From: Acorus gramineus
Taxonomy: Eukaryota; Streptophyta; Magnoliopsida; Acorales; Acoraceae
Assembly: GCA_030737835.1 (NCBI GenBank)
Contig: JAUJYN010000017.1
Location: forward strand, 2,232,001 to 2,296,000
Length of the DNA stretch: 64,000 nt
Direction of reading: 5' to 3'
Each line of letters begins with the position of its first letter. The stretch's first letter is position 1. The position numbers were made by a program, and so were the translations under genes. Shown here one piece after another: positions 24,818 to 35,559 of this stretch. The notes beneath the pieces were generated by a model, which was given only the letters and a program-made list of their open reading frames with translations, searched no databases and was not told where the DNA came from.

Positions 24818-26181
24818 ATCGGCTCGGTCCCCGGAATTAGATTAATCTCAAACTCGATCGCGCGATCCGGTGGTAATCCCAGAAGATCATCGGGGAAAAC
24901 CTCTGGATATTCCGCCACGATCGGAGTCTGACTGATATCTGCCCGCAGTGGTGCGTCCTCCTCAGCAATATACGCCAGAAAGCCCTCACATCCTCCCTGA
25001 AGGAGTCTCCACGCCTGGATAGATGACACGAACCCCAAAGGGGCTATGTCACGATCGCCCACGAACTGGAAAGACTCACGACCCGGAAGGTGGAAAGACA
25101 CCGACTTCGCAAAACAGTCGATGCTGGCGTGACTAGCTGAGAGCCAATCCATTCCCAGGATGGCATCGAAGTCCGTCATGGCGAGCTCTACCAACTCTAC
25201 TGGAAACTCATGCTCCGCAATCACCACGGTACACCCTCGGTAAACAGAACGGAGGAGAATACGGTCTCCGATGGGCAATGATATCTCCAGCATAACATCA
25301 AGAGGGGCGGACGCCACGCCCATCCGTCTCGCAAAAACGGGAGACACGAACGAGTGCGTGGCTCCGGAATCAAATAACACATATGCAGGGAGCTGGGAGA
25401 TCAAAACAATACCTCGGACCACGCTACCCGAAGCCTGCGCCTCCTCGGCTGAAAGTGCTGCAACTCGACCCTGAACAAACTGCGGCTGAGGAGCAGGGGC
25501 ACGCCTCGCAGGCTGCACTGGCTGCCTCCTCTGGTCAACTCGGCCACCCTGTGGCTGCTGCTGCTGATGCTGTGGCTGCTGCTGCGGGTGCAGCACACGG
25601 GGTCGGCCAGCATCAGGGCAATTATATAAAATATGCCCGACGCGCTGACAATGGTAACAGCGCCGCCTCTCCGGTTGCCTGGCCTGGACTGGTACTGCCG
25701 CAATGGGTGCTGGACCTCGCATTGGCACCACATCGACTGGAGTAGCGGCGGCCGCTGACTGATCAAAGCGGGGCCGCTTCTTCTTGCGATGTCCCTGGTC
25801 CTGGCTCCTGGGGGGTCTCTGGTCTGCAGAAGGGGTTGGAACCCCCAAAGGGACCCCAAGGTCTCGCTCGACTGTCTTCGCACGAGACACCAAGTCTGAG
25901 TACCTCGTGAACGCCTGAGAGGTGACATGCACCCGGATGGTGCTAATGAGACCCATCTCGAAACGACGGCATCGCGTCTCCTCATCCATCACCAAGGCGG
26001 GGGCGAACCTGGAAAGCCTCGTGAAGCGTGTGGAGTAGTCAGCGACTGACATGGAGCCCTGCGTCAGCTGCTCGAACTCTCGCATCACGATCTGGCGTGT
26101 CAAAAACGGGAAGTACTCCTCCAGGAAGTATCTCCGGAACCCAGCCCATAGAAGTCGCTCCACTCCCTCGGGGATGTCCAC
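24814..26181 (-). pseudogene. gag: Gag C-terminal half, zinc knuckle and protease
   Basis: 455 codons. The Gag (retrotransposon gag family) C-terminal part spans residues 10-108. A basic linker follows, then a CCHC zinc knuckle (C175, C178, H183, C188), a Gln/Pro-rich spacer at 199-236, and a retropepsin-like protease with the active-site DSGATHSF at 271-278. The usual stretch before RT (LPPDR...[11 protein letters not shown]) is followed by a TGA, where related elements read straight into RT, so a single base appears lost. The ATG is internal to Gag, not the original start: the upstream frame is at 26183-26744. PR follows Gag in one reading frame, as in other plant chromoviruses. Confidence 0.93.
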
Positions 26182-26182
26182 C

Positions 26183-26770
26183 GATCGGGTAGCCCACAGT
26201 CGGCGGCGCTACCCTTCAACATGAAGGTGGCCAGGGAGACACGCTGGCGGTCGGTGCAGTGCATGGTCGAGAAGATCTTGTCTACCTCCATCAACCAACG
26301 CTCAGGGGCAAGGGGGTCCGCCGTCTGGCCATGGAACTCGGGAGGGTGGAGCTTCAGAAAGGCAGTGAGGCCGCTCTGATGCACTCGTGCTGCAGCCTCT
26401 AGCTCCACCTCCCTCTCCAGGGGATCCTGAACTCCCACCACCGGAATCACCACGGGGACAGGGGGTACGTCGGGCACCACCGGTGGATCTGCCACCAAGG
26501 GGACCTGTGGAACTGCCTCGCGGGCCGCCCGCAGCTCCTGGATCTCTCGTGCCTGATCAGCTAACGCCCTAGTCTGGGCCTCCAGTGCCCTAGTCTGAGT
26601 CTCCACCAGATCTGCGATACGAGCGTAAGCACGCTCCCATGCAGGAGGCTCCTGCGCCGGTCCTGGCCCCATAGCCGAGGACCTCCAGTAGACTCCTCGC
26701 CTTTGGTAGGTCCGGGAACCTCCAAAGGCCGATTGGGACCACATCCACGCATTCCTCTGCGAGGAGGCAT
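26183..26770 (-). pseudogene. gag: Gag N-terminal half
   Basis: The likely original start is the ATG at 26768-26770 (MPPRRG...), about 95 bp inside the PBS. After some 30 codons the good frame switches to the one read from 26744, giving a predicted coiled coil (ARIADLVETQTRALEAQTR and onward), a Pro/Val-rich linker and the start of the Gag domain (PPEFHG, RWLMEVDKIF). At about 26197 the expected second Trp of the AADWW motif is broken by loss of one G, which shifts the frame into the 24814-26181 segment. Hence at least two frameshifts in gag. Confidence 0.85.
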
Positions 26771-26865
26771 ATCAGCAACCTAAGAAAAGAGCCACTAGGA
26801 TCAGAATACTCATATAGAAATCCTAGGACTCATCTCTAAGAAAACAATTGGCTCTGACAGGACCA

Positions 26866-26878
26866 GGCTCTGATACCA
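26866..26878 (-). other. Primer-binding site (tRNA-iMet)
   Basis: The minus strand reads TGGTATCAGAGCC, five bases inside the 5' LTR end at 26884. It confirms the minus orientation of gag-pol. Confidence 0.92.
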
Positions 26879-27227
26879 ACTTTTGTCACGCCCCAGGGCG
26901 GCCGTCCCCGATACGTGGCAAATATATATAATATCAGCAGTCTATACAGGAGATCAATAAAATACTCTAAACAACATCGAAAATGACAACACAGACAATA
27001 AGGTAGCTGACATAATATATACAAATAGCGGAAGCTTAAACGACTGAGTCTGTAATTCAAAGACATATTACAGACCCGAATACATAATCAACTGTCCTGT
27101 GAGAGCCAATATACACAATGACATCCAAATACAAGTGTGTGCCCAAGCACGGATAACAATACATACAATCAAGAAGGGGATGCTGATGGCCTCTCACTCG
27201 CAGAACCCAAAACGTGACGCTGCTCCG

Positions 27228-27280
27228 CTACTGCTGTGGTGCCTCGGGGAGCTCCTCCTTCAGATCCGACTCAGATATAA
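27228..27280 (-). other. Candidate LTR exon 3 (B type) with conserved stop
   Basis: 53 nt following a CTCCAG acceptor on the minus strand and ending in TAG. It carries SESDLKEELPEAPQQ in the shared phase. Confidence 0.45.
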
Positions 27281-28219
27281 CTGGAGGAAAAGAATATGCG
27301 AGGGGTGAGCCACACGCTCAGTGAATAGCACAATCCATGCATCACAATTCATATTAACCTTAAATAATTTATAGTCCCTAAAACGGGAGCAACTACACAT
27401 TCTAGTGGGTCGTTTCATCGCCAACCCACCTCCCCCCTCACCCTCACCCCCCTTTACGGGGGTGACATGGGCCTCTTGGGGCATACTAGACCGCTCTCCA
27501 CCCCTGGTCCACCCGGTAGCCTCTCCCACACTCCGTAGCCTCTACCTGGTATACTCCCACTATCAGTACTGTCCGACGCATCGGAGGTACCTACGGACGG
27601 GAGCCCTCTGTCAGGTCAGCTTTCCAACGCCGGGGAGTCCCTACATCGGATCCAACCAAAAGGAGAAGACAGCCTACTCACACGGATACGATCCTCTTGG
27701 ATCCGTCGACAACGATTTGTAACAATAATAATGTCATGAATTCTCAAGAATTCCTCCAGGGCGCATAACTAAGATGCGGGGAAACATATATTATAACAAC
27801 AAGGTTATAATATTCTCTAAGGCATGCTTATAACAATATGCTCTCATTTTGATTTAATTAGATTAAACTAGATGGGAACATACATAGTTCGGGGTTTTCC
27901 AATCAAGGGACATGGTGTCTAGGCATGCATAGGCCTCTATACATGATATATGGGTGCATATCCCTAGCATACAAAGTCTAATGTGGCATGGTTACATCAT
28001 ATTAATCATGCATTGCATAGTTTTACATTTATCACAAGTTAATACACAATTATGGTGCCCCAGGGGAGGGCAATGCACGCCTACGTGCATCGAACACCTC
28101 CCTACTGGGTTGGATTGTCCCACTCACCGAAACCCGGGTCGTTGCGTGACATGGGCATTCAATATGGTGAGTAAACTACACAATACATAAGAAATTTACT
28201 AGAAATACCCAAACTCGGA

Positions 28220-28650
28220 CAAGCATGCATACGGACCTGCACGCATGCGAGCACTCACGTACGCACACGAGTCTGAGTGCCCCGACACCCTCCCGAACCC
28301 TCGGGCAGCCATACGCATGGCCCCCCGCACGCGCACGCACGAATGCGCACGCACGCACGCGCCCCAGCGCCCCTGGCGCACTGCCGCGCCCCTGCCCACA
28401 CGCCCAGACGCTCTGTCGCGCGCGCGCCCAGACGCTCGCTCGCTCGCACCGCGCGTCCAGCCCAGCGCATACCCGCGCACACTGCGCGCCCACGCAGAAC
28501 CCCACGCGCATGATCGCGAGTCTGCGCGTACGTGTGCGCGCCGGCCAGCGGGCCCGTCTGCACGCGCCAGCGCCTGTCTGCGCCCGCAGACGCCCGCACA
28601 CGCGCGCGGATGGCTCCGCGCGTGCGCCCGAGCCCCTTCCACCCCCTCCT
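28220..28650. repeat. GC-rich block of B LTR
   Basis: CpG-dense degenerate short repeats at the same relative place as in the other LTRs. Confidence 0.8.
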
Positions 28651-29514
28651 CAGCCCACCCACACCCCCTAACACCCATGCATAGCATGCATAACCATTTA
28701 AACCCCCTAATTAAACATCTAAGCAAGCTAGGGGAGGAGGAAGACTTACCCAAAGAGAGGAAAAACAAGGGAGGAAGCTCGGGTGCCCTTCGCGCACCAA
28801 ACCACCACAACCGCCACCACCAAGACCACCACCACCTCAGCCACTCACAAGGCCTAAAGATGGCTGAAACAGGGGAGGAGGGGAAGCCATGAGAGGGAGG
28901 TAGAGAAAGGGGAAATCAAAACAAAAACCATGGAAAGATAGATCACACCCTTACCATTCTTTTTCTCTTCTAGGGTTTTCTTTTTCTTCTTCTTCTACTA
29001 CCTCTAATGGGAGAAAATAAAGAAGAGGGGTTGAGATGGAGTGAGAGAGAGAGATGGAGATGGGGAAGAAGGGGTAGACGCCCACAAATAGGGCCACACA
29101 CACACACTCACACACTTAGAACAATTTGGTTGGTGGGGATTGACTTGAGTCAACCCAATCACCCAAAAAAACAAAACCATTTGACCAAGTCAATGGTCAA
29201 AATTGACTTGGTCAAAGTCTTCTTTGACTTGGTCAAGTCTCCCCCTTGACATTCCCACTCGGTCAAAACCTAGATACGATTCGAACTGCCAAATTCTGAA
29301 ACGTTACCGGAATTCGATGAAATTTTCGTGAATGGTTCGAAATGGCACCAGGACACATAATGCGTAGTTAGATTTTCAATCGGAGTTCTCAAGCTCATGA
29401 TGATAGCTAAAACTCCAAAATTTTAGTGGTTCCGATCAGAAAAAGAAAAAGTTGAAAAACTGTCAGAAATGTCCCAAAGGTGACCAGAAGGCTAAAAGTG
29501 ACACATATATAACA

Positions 29515-31120
29515 GACCCTTCTTTTAAGTTGGCGATATCCAACGCATGCTTAAGTTAGGCCTTGTGATTAATGACCATGTATGCATGTTGTATGATTTA
29601 TTATGATGTAAATCCATGTTAGGGAGTGTCCCTATAATTATTAGATGATTGTGCATATGGTTCATGCACATAGCTGGATATATTTATATGCGCATGTTAA
29701 AAACTGATAGGCCTATCTGAAATAGGCGTGGGTATGACCCGCTATCGGGTTGTACCCTATTAGTTAGAGCGCTAGCGATGTAATCGCCCCGTGCATCCGA
29801 GCGATGCACTCATTTGGAATTCAGGAGCATTCATTAGCTTATGGGATTATTTCTATGTGAGAGCAGAGGCAACCCCTTTGTGTCTGAGCGACGCAACGGT
29901 GTGGGAGTACAGTAGTATTAGATATATCGATAAGTGATTATCGAGAGCAGTTGTTTTTCCATTGGGTTCGCTTTGCGAACATGGAATGTTTACTCCCAAT
30001 GTCGTCCGTGATGAAGAGGCCCAGGTTGTAGCTGTCCTGACAGAGGGCTCCCATCCGTAGGTACCACCGATGCGTTCGGGAGCGTACTGATCATGGGAGT
30101 GTACCAGGTAGAGGCTACCCGGGAGAGGGCTAACGAATGATATTGCGAGCGTGGAATCGTTCTCCGACGTTGGGAAAGCTGTCCTGACAGAGGGCTCCCA
30201 TCCGTAGGTACCACCGATGCGTTCGAAAGGTACTGATCGTGGGAGTATACCAGGTAGAGGCTACGCGGGGGAAAGGGCTACCGGTGGACCAAGGGTGTAT
30301 AGCAGTCTAAGTCTCTTCCAAAAGTCCTAAGAGCCTCCCTCTGGGAGTGAGGGTGTGGATGAGGTGAAGACACGTTGCCTTGTGACCCATTCGTTGTTCG
30401 TCCGTTCCCATAGTTGTTGGGTCCGGTCTCGTATCGATGTTCAAAGACATCGTTGGGTAGTTACCTTGATGTAGATGATCCAGTAGTGTTGCGTAGACCA
30501 GTAATCCCGGGTCTCGACCAACGGTATGGTCTCTCCCCAAAAGTCCCAAGAGTCTCCCTCCGGGAGTGAGGGTGAGGGTGAGGCTGGTCGCGCTGCCGCG
30601 TGACCTTGTTATCCATGGGTTTCCACCCATGTTTACCTTGAAAGGGAATTGTTTATGTATTGAACTGTTGTATGGTGATTGGTTTCCAACCACTCACTGA
30701 GCTTGTAACTCACCCCTTGCATACTGTTTCTTTTCAGGGGCAATGTTGGGCATGGAATTGGAGCTTTCCTGTGGCGTGGTCTTATGGGCGTGGAGCGTTC
30801 TTCCGGCGGGTGGCGAGTGCGAGGCTGTCAGCAGTCTTAGAGTCATTGTATGTATTGTAAATCGTGCATGTGGCACAGGTTGTATTTTCTTTGGTCTAGA
30901 CTTGGCTCTCACTGGACAGTGATTGTGTATTCGAGTCTGTAATAATGTTTTTGGTTTACAGACATTGTTTATATATTATGCTTCCACTTTTCAGTCAGTT
31001 ATCATTATCCTTGCTTTGCCACCTTGTGTGTTGTTGTTGGAGTCTTTATTGACCTCAGGTATTGATAGCTGATATTTTATTATTGCCACGTCTCGGGGAC
31101 GGCCGCCCTAGGGCATGATA
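29515..31120 (+). mobile_element. 5' LTR (subfamily A), right part, of non-autonomous element
   Basis: The right portion of a plus-strand A LTR. It ends in a degraded terminus (gggcatgata, 31120) and is followed by a decayed primer-binding site at 31126-31138 and the internal region that resumes at 33970. The left portion of this LTR is absent from the window, presumably lost with the left side of the B element that was inserted in it. The exon-3 acceptor is at 30736-30737, and the frame after it is open for 60 codons to TGA at 30920. Confidence 0.8.
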
Positions 31121-31125
31121 AAAGT

Positions 31126-31138
31126 TGCTATTGGAGCC
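31126..31138 (+). other. Decayed primer-binding site
   Basis: tgctattggagcc, compared with the consensus TGGTATCAGAGCC, six bases after the LTR end. A solo B LTR is inserted immediately downstream with its TSD overlapping the site. Confidence 0.65.
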
Positions 31139-32039
31139 TGTGTTATATATGTGTCACTTTTCACCTTCTGGTCACCATTGGAGCATTCTGGCAGTTTTTC
31201 GACTTTTTCTTTTTTCGATCGGAACCGCTAAAATTTTGGAATTTTAGCTATCATCCTGAGTTTGAGGACTCCGATTGAAAATCTAACTGCATATTATGTG
31301 TCCTGGTGCCATTTCAAGCCACTCACAAAAATTTCGTCGTATTCCGGTAACGTTTCAGAATTTCACAGTTCCGAATCGTATCCGGGTTTTGACCGAGCGA
31401 AAAGTCATTGGGAGACTTGACTTGGTCAAAGTTGACCTTGACTTGGTCAAATGGTTTTGGCTTTTAGTGTGGTTGGGTTGACTAGGGTCAAATCTCACCT
31501 AAACCTAACTAAACCTAGCCTAAACCTAATTAGTGCTAAGTGTAAGTGGTGAGTGTGTGAGGTGTGTGTGTGCTCTAAGTAGGCGCCCAAGAATAGTTCC
31601 CCCCACTATTCATCTTCTTCTCCACTTCAAATCTCTCTCTCCCCTCTCTTTATTTCCTCCATATGACCTAGTAGAAGGTATTGAATCAAGAAACCCTAGA
31701 AGAAGAAAAGATAGGTGAGGACCCGATCAATCTTCCTATGGTCTCGGATTCGAGTTCCCTCATGTGTGACCCCCTCTCATAGCCTCTTTTCTCCCCTGTT
31801 TTCAGCCCTTCCTTGGCTGAGTGGAGATCTTGGTGGTGGTGGTCTTGGAGGTGGCAAATCGGTGCGCGAAGAGCACCCGTTCTTCCTCCCCTTCCCTTCC
31901 TCTCCTTGGGTGAGTTTCTTTCCTTCCTTTTATTGTTTAGATGCATGTTAGGAGGTGTTTTTGGTTATGCATGGCTGTTGGGTGGTTGGAGGGGGCTGTT
32001 GGGGGATGTTGGAGGTGTTAGGGTTGGCTCGGGTGCATG

Positions 32040-32600
32040 CGGGCTCACCGGCGCGGGTGCGCGCGAGCCTGCGCACGCAGGCAAGCAGGCGCAGGCAGGC
32101 AGGCACAGGCAGGCGAGCTACGGTGAGGCGCGCGGGGCGCATGCTGTCGGGCTCGCTGGGCGCGTGCGGTCGGGCGCGCTGAGCGTAGTGCACGGCGTGC
32201 GCGCGGAGCGCTGCGCAGGGGGGCGTTGCGTGCGGTGTGCGCGGGGAGGCGAGCGGGCGTGCGCGCGGGGAGCGCGTGGGGTGCTGCGCTGGGGCGCAGT
32301 GCGTGCGGGTGTGCGTGCGAGGTGCTGCGCTGGGGCGCAGTGCGCGCGGGTGAACCCGAGGCTGGACGCGCGGTGCGCACGGGCACGCGGGAGCGTGCGC
32401 GTGGCATGCGGCGGGTCTGGGCGTGCGGGCAGAGGCGCGGCAGCGCCTCTGGGCGCGCGGGCTGGGGCACGGTAGTGCACCCGGGGCTCGGGCGTGCGTG
32501 CGTGCGTGCGCACCTATGCGTGCGCGTGCGGCTGGCCGTGCGCATGGCTGCCCGGGGGTGTGGGAGTGAGTCGGGGCACTCGGGCTCGCGTGCGTACGGA
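32040..32600. repeat. GC-rich block of B LTR
   Basis: Repeats of gtgcgcgcggg/gcgctggggcgcagtgcg-like units between the donor at 31910 and the mini-exon at 32696. Confidence 0.8.
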
Positions 32601-32695
32601 CCGTATATACACTTGTCCGAGTGTTGGGTATTTTTAGTGTATTTTGGTATGTATTTATGTATTTTACTCACCGTGTTGAATACCCTGTCTTGCAG

Positions 32696-32731
32696 ATCTT
32701 GACAGACGGTCACGCGACGACCCGGGTGTTG
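32696..32731 (+). other. Conserved LTR mini-exon candidate
   Basis: 36 nt between GTCTTGCAG and GTGAGT. Open in the phase linking donor 31910 and exon 33568. Confidence 0.55.
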
Positions 32732-33567
32732 GTGAGTGGGACAATCCAACCCAGTAGGGAGGCGTATATGCTCTTAGGCATGTATCGTCCTCCCCTGGGG
32801 CACCATAGTTTAATATTAACTTGTATAATATGTAATCTATGCAGGCATGTTTGTTATGTAGTATGCATGCCACCCTAGACCTTGTATGTTAGGGACTTGC
32901 ACCCTTAGGATATGTGTAAGAGCCATGCATCTTGATACCATATTTTCATGCTAGGAAGCCTTGACCTGTGCATGTTCCCATTTAGTTTAATTTATTTTAA
33001 ATCAAATGTGAGTTATTGGTAATGAGCATGCTTAGTGAATATTATAACCATGAGGTTATAATACAGGCTTCCCCGCATCGTAGTTATGCGCCCTGGAGGA
33101 ATTCACGGGAATTCATGTCATTTGAAATGTTAGGAAGATGTTGCCGACGGATCCGATTGGATCGTATACGTGTGGGTGGGCTGTTTCTGTTCCCTTCGTT
33201 GGATCCGTATAGAGACTGCCCCAGCGTTAGACAGGCCGTCCTGACAGAGGGCTCCCATCAGTAGGCACCTCCTGATTTGGTTTCGGACTGTGTTGAATTG
33301 TGGGAGTAGACCAGGCGGGCTACGGAGTGGAGGAGAGACTATCAGTGGACCAAGGGTGATTAACAGCCGAGTCAGTCCCAATAGACCATGTCATCTGTTG
33401 GAGGGTGAGGGTGAGGGTGTGGTGGGTCGGCGATGTATCGACCCACTGGATTGTGTAGTTCCTGCCACTTAGAGGCTTTGAATAATTTTGAGGTTAATAT
33501 GAATTGTGATGCATGGGTTGTGCTATTCACTGAGCGTGTGGCTCACCCCTCGCATATTTTTCTCCAG

Positions 33568-33620
33568 TTATCACGGAGTCGGATCTGAAGGAGGAGCTCC
33601 CTGAGGGACTTCAGCAGTAG
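33568..33620 (+). other. Candidate LTR exon 3 (B type) with conserved stop
   Basis: 53 nt after TTTTTCTCCAG to an in-frame TAG, carrying ESDLKEELPEGLQQ. Confidence 0.5.
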
Positions 33621-35079
33621 CGGAGCAGCGCCACGTTCCGCGAGTGTTAGAGGCTATCAGCATCCCTTTTTGATTGTATGTATTATATTTCCATGCTTGG
33701 GCACCCGTTTGTATTATATTGGATGTCATTGTATATATTGGCTCTCACAGGACAGTTGATTATGTATCAAGTCTGTAATATGTTTTTGAATTACAGACTC
33801 AGTCTTTTAGCTTCCGCTATTTGTGTATATATCATGTCAGCCTTGCTTTTGTTTGTGTTGTCATTTTTGGTGTTGTTAGAGTATGTTATTGACCTCCTGT
33901 ATAGACTGCTGATATCATATATACACTTGCCGCTTCTCGGGGACAGCCGCTCTGGGGCGTGACAGCCTGGTCTAGTCAGAGCCTAAGTCTAGTCGTATAG
34001 ATGGTGAGTCGTAGGATTGCCATCCGAGTACTCTTGTTTTAGAAGTTGTCTTAGGTTGCTGACATGCCTCCTCACATCCGTTGATGTGGACGTGACCACT
34101 TGGACCCACCCTTAAGTTGTCGACTGGGTCGACTGATTAGGGTCAGTTGTTGGATCCCTTGTTATGGGATTAAGGCTTGGGTAGGAGATTCCAGCCAGTA
34201 GTATGATAGTGATGAATTGGTCGCAATTTCTAAGGTATAGATTGCGTCTCGATAATGGAGCTTCTTTCCCATGCATTGGTATTGCTGGTAACCATGGAGT
34301 TCGCGTGCGGTGCCAGTTTCAAGTTTTGAGGGTGTGGCGTATTGCTCATTAAGGGGTGATGTCTTCTTCTAGCCTTCCTACTAAGGATTAAGGAGCCTTG
34401 CAGGGTCAACGTTGTGACCCAGGCAAGGGTACTCCCTGTTCCTTGTTTGGTTGTCGGGATATCCTATATCGGGACCTCATGGTGCCCTGCCAAGGTTCTT
34501 TTCCCAGTCAAGGAATACCTTTGAAGCATCTATAAGATGATGGATTTTTCCTCTCACTTGGAAGGTGCTGTAGTGAGTGGTGATGCGTACGATCGGGATT
34601 GGGTGCATCCTATTGCAACTTGGTGGGCGATTGCTTATGGACTGGGTACTGGGTTCCATAGTGACATCTGGAGTCGCTTCGATATATCATTGTGCGTTGT
34701 AGCTACCCGGTTGAGGCCAAAGCCCTGTGAGGTGCTCCCAGATACTATGCTTGTTGGTGTGCCCATATGGCAGAGAAAGTAGGCTTGGGAGGCTACCAGG
34801 TAGAGGCCACACCGGGAGAGTGCTACGAGATGATGTCGAGAGGGTGGACTCCCCGTGATGAATCTACCCATTGAGTGCAAGATGCTGGAGTTCCAATGGT
34901 TATGGTAGGGTGACCTGTCGGTGGCGGCATGTGAAGCACAGTTCGCGATACTGTCGCGTTTTGCCCCCACATGGGTCGTAAATGAGGAGACGCGATGCTA
35001 GCGTTCGTGATGGGACTCAACCGCCTTATCAGATAGATGACGTCGCATAGGCATTGTCGAGGTTCGACGACCCCCCTTA

Positions 35080-35515
35080 TTGCGTGTCTTGTGGATTAAG
35101 TGCGGTTGAACGGCTTACCAAGCGTGTAAGTGTCATCATGAGCGCCAGCCATGCTCGAGGAGCAGAATCTGGACTTAATTGTTTGAGGTGTTGTTTTGAT
35201 CTTTCTGTAAGGGTTAAAGATCAGGTACCCCTTGCTGTGAATTGATGATCTATTTTACCAACTCTAGGAGCGGGTGTCTTCTGTTAGATCAATCTTCGCA
35301 CAAGGGTACCACAAGTTGGAGATCCAGGAGTTAGACATCCCGTAGATGGTCTTTCGTGACCATTTCGGGCACTACGAGTTTTAAGTACTGCTGTCGGGGT
35401 TGACGAATGCGCCGGATGCATTTGTGGATCTCAAAAGTTTTATTGGGCTTTCGTGGACTACTTTGAGGTAGTCTTCATTGAGATTGCTAGTAGTGCGATG
35501 AAAAGGCGATATGGG
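35080..35515 (+). pseudogene. RT remnant of non-autonomous element
   Basis: Plus-strand counterpart of the remnants at 21473-21943 and 51142-51572. Matches to the RT motifs around [11 protein letters not shown] and GYYQLKIRE can be followed across stops and frame changes. The catalytic FIDD is lacking. Confidence 0.7.
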
Positions 35516-35559
35516 TGACCCTGTTTCCCCAGGATGGCATGCCCTCAGGCAAAGTTCGA

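Larger units (their letters stand above)
26884..29514 (-). mobile_element. 5' LTR (subfamily B) of the gag-pol element
   Basis: 2,631 bp from TGTCACGCCCC to acacatatataaca. The sense strand therefore begins TGTTATATATGTGTC. It holds a good donor (GTAAGT near 28746), a GC-rich block (28220-28650) and the B-type exon 3 (27228-27280). The mini-exon acceptor region near 28155 carries a short deletion. The right flank is GACCC (29515-29519) inside a plus-strand A LTR. The LTR at the other end of this element is of type C, so the two LTRs are not a pair. Confidence 0.9.
31141..33964 (+). mobile_element. Solo LTR, subfamily B
   Basis: 2,824 bp from TGTTATATATGTGTC to ggggcgtgaca, with perfect TSD GCCTG (31136-31140 and 33965-33969). 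It has a consensus donor GTGAGT at 31910, a GC-rich block (32040-32600), the mini-exon (32696-32731) and exon 3 (33568-33620). It lies in the PBS region of a non-autonomous element. Confidence 0.93.

Noticed and set aside
20311..26883. A host gene or an anti-element defence system hidden among the repeats
   Set aside because: Every recognisable protein motif here is Gag, protease, RT, RNase H or integrase. No other protein family could be identified.
16725..29514. Reading 16725-29514 as one intact autonomous element with paired LTRs
   Set aside because: The two LTRs are of different subfamilies and length (3,586 versus 2,631 bp), the flanks do not match, and integrase is cut at about 22905.
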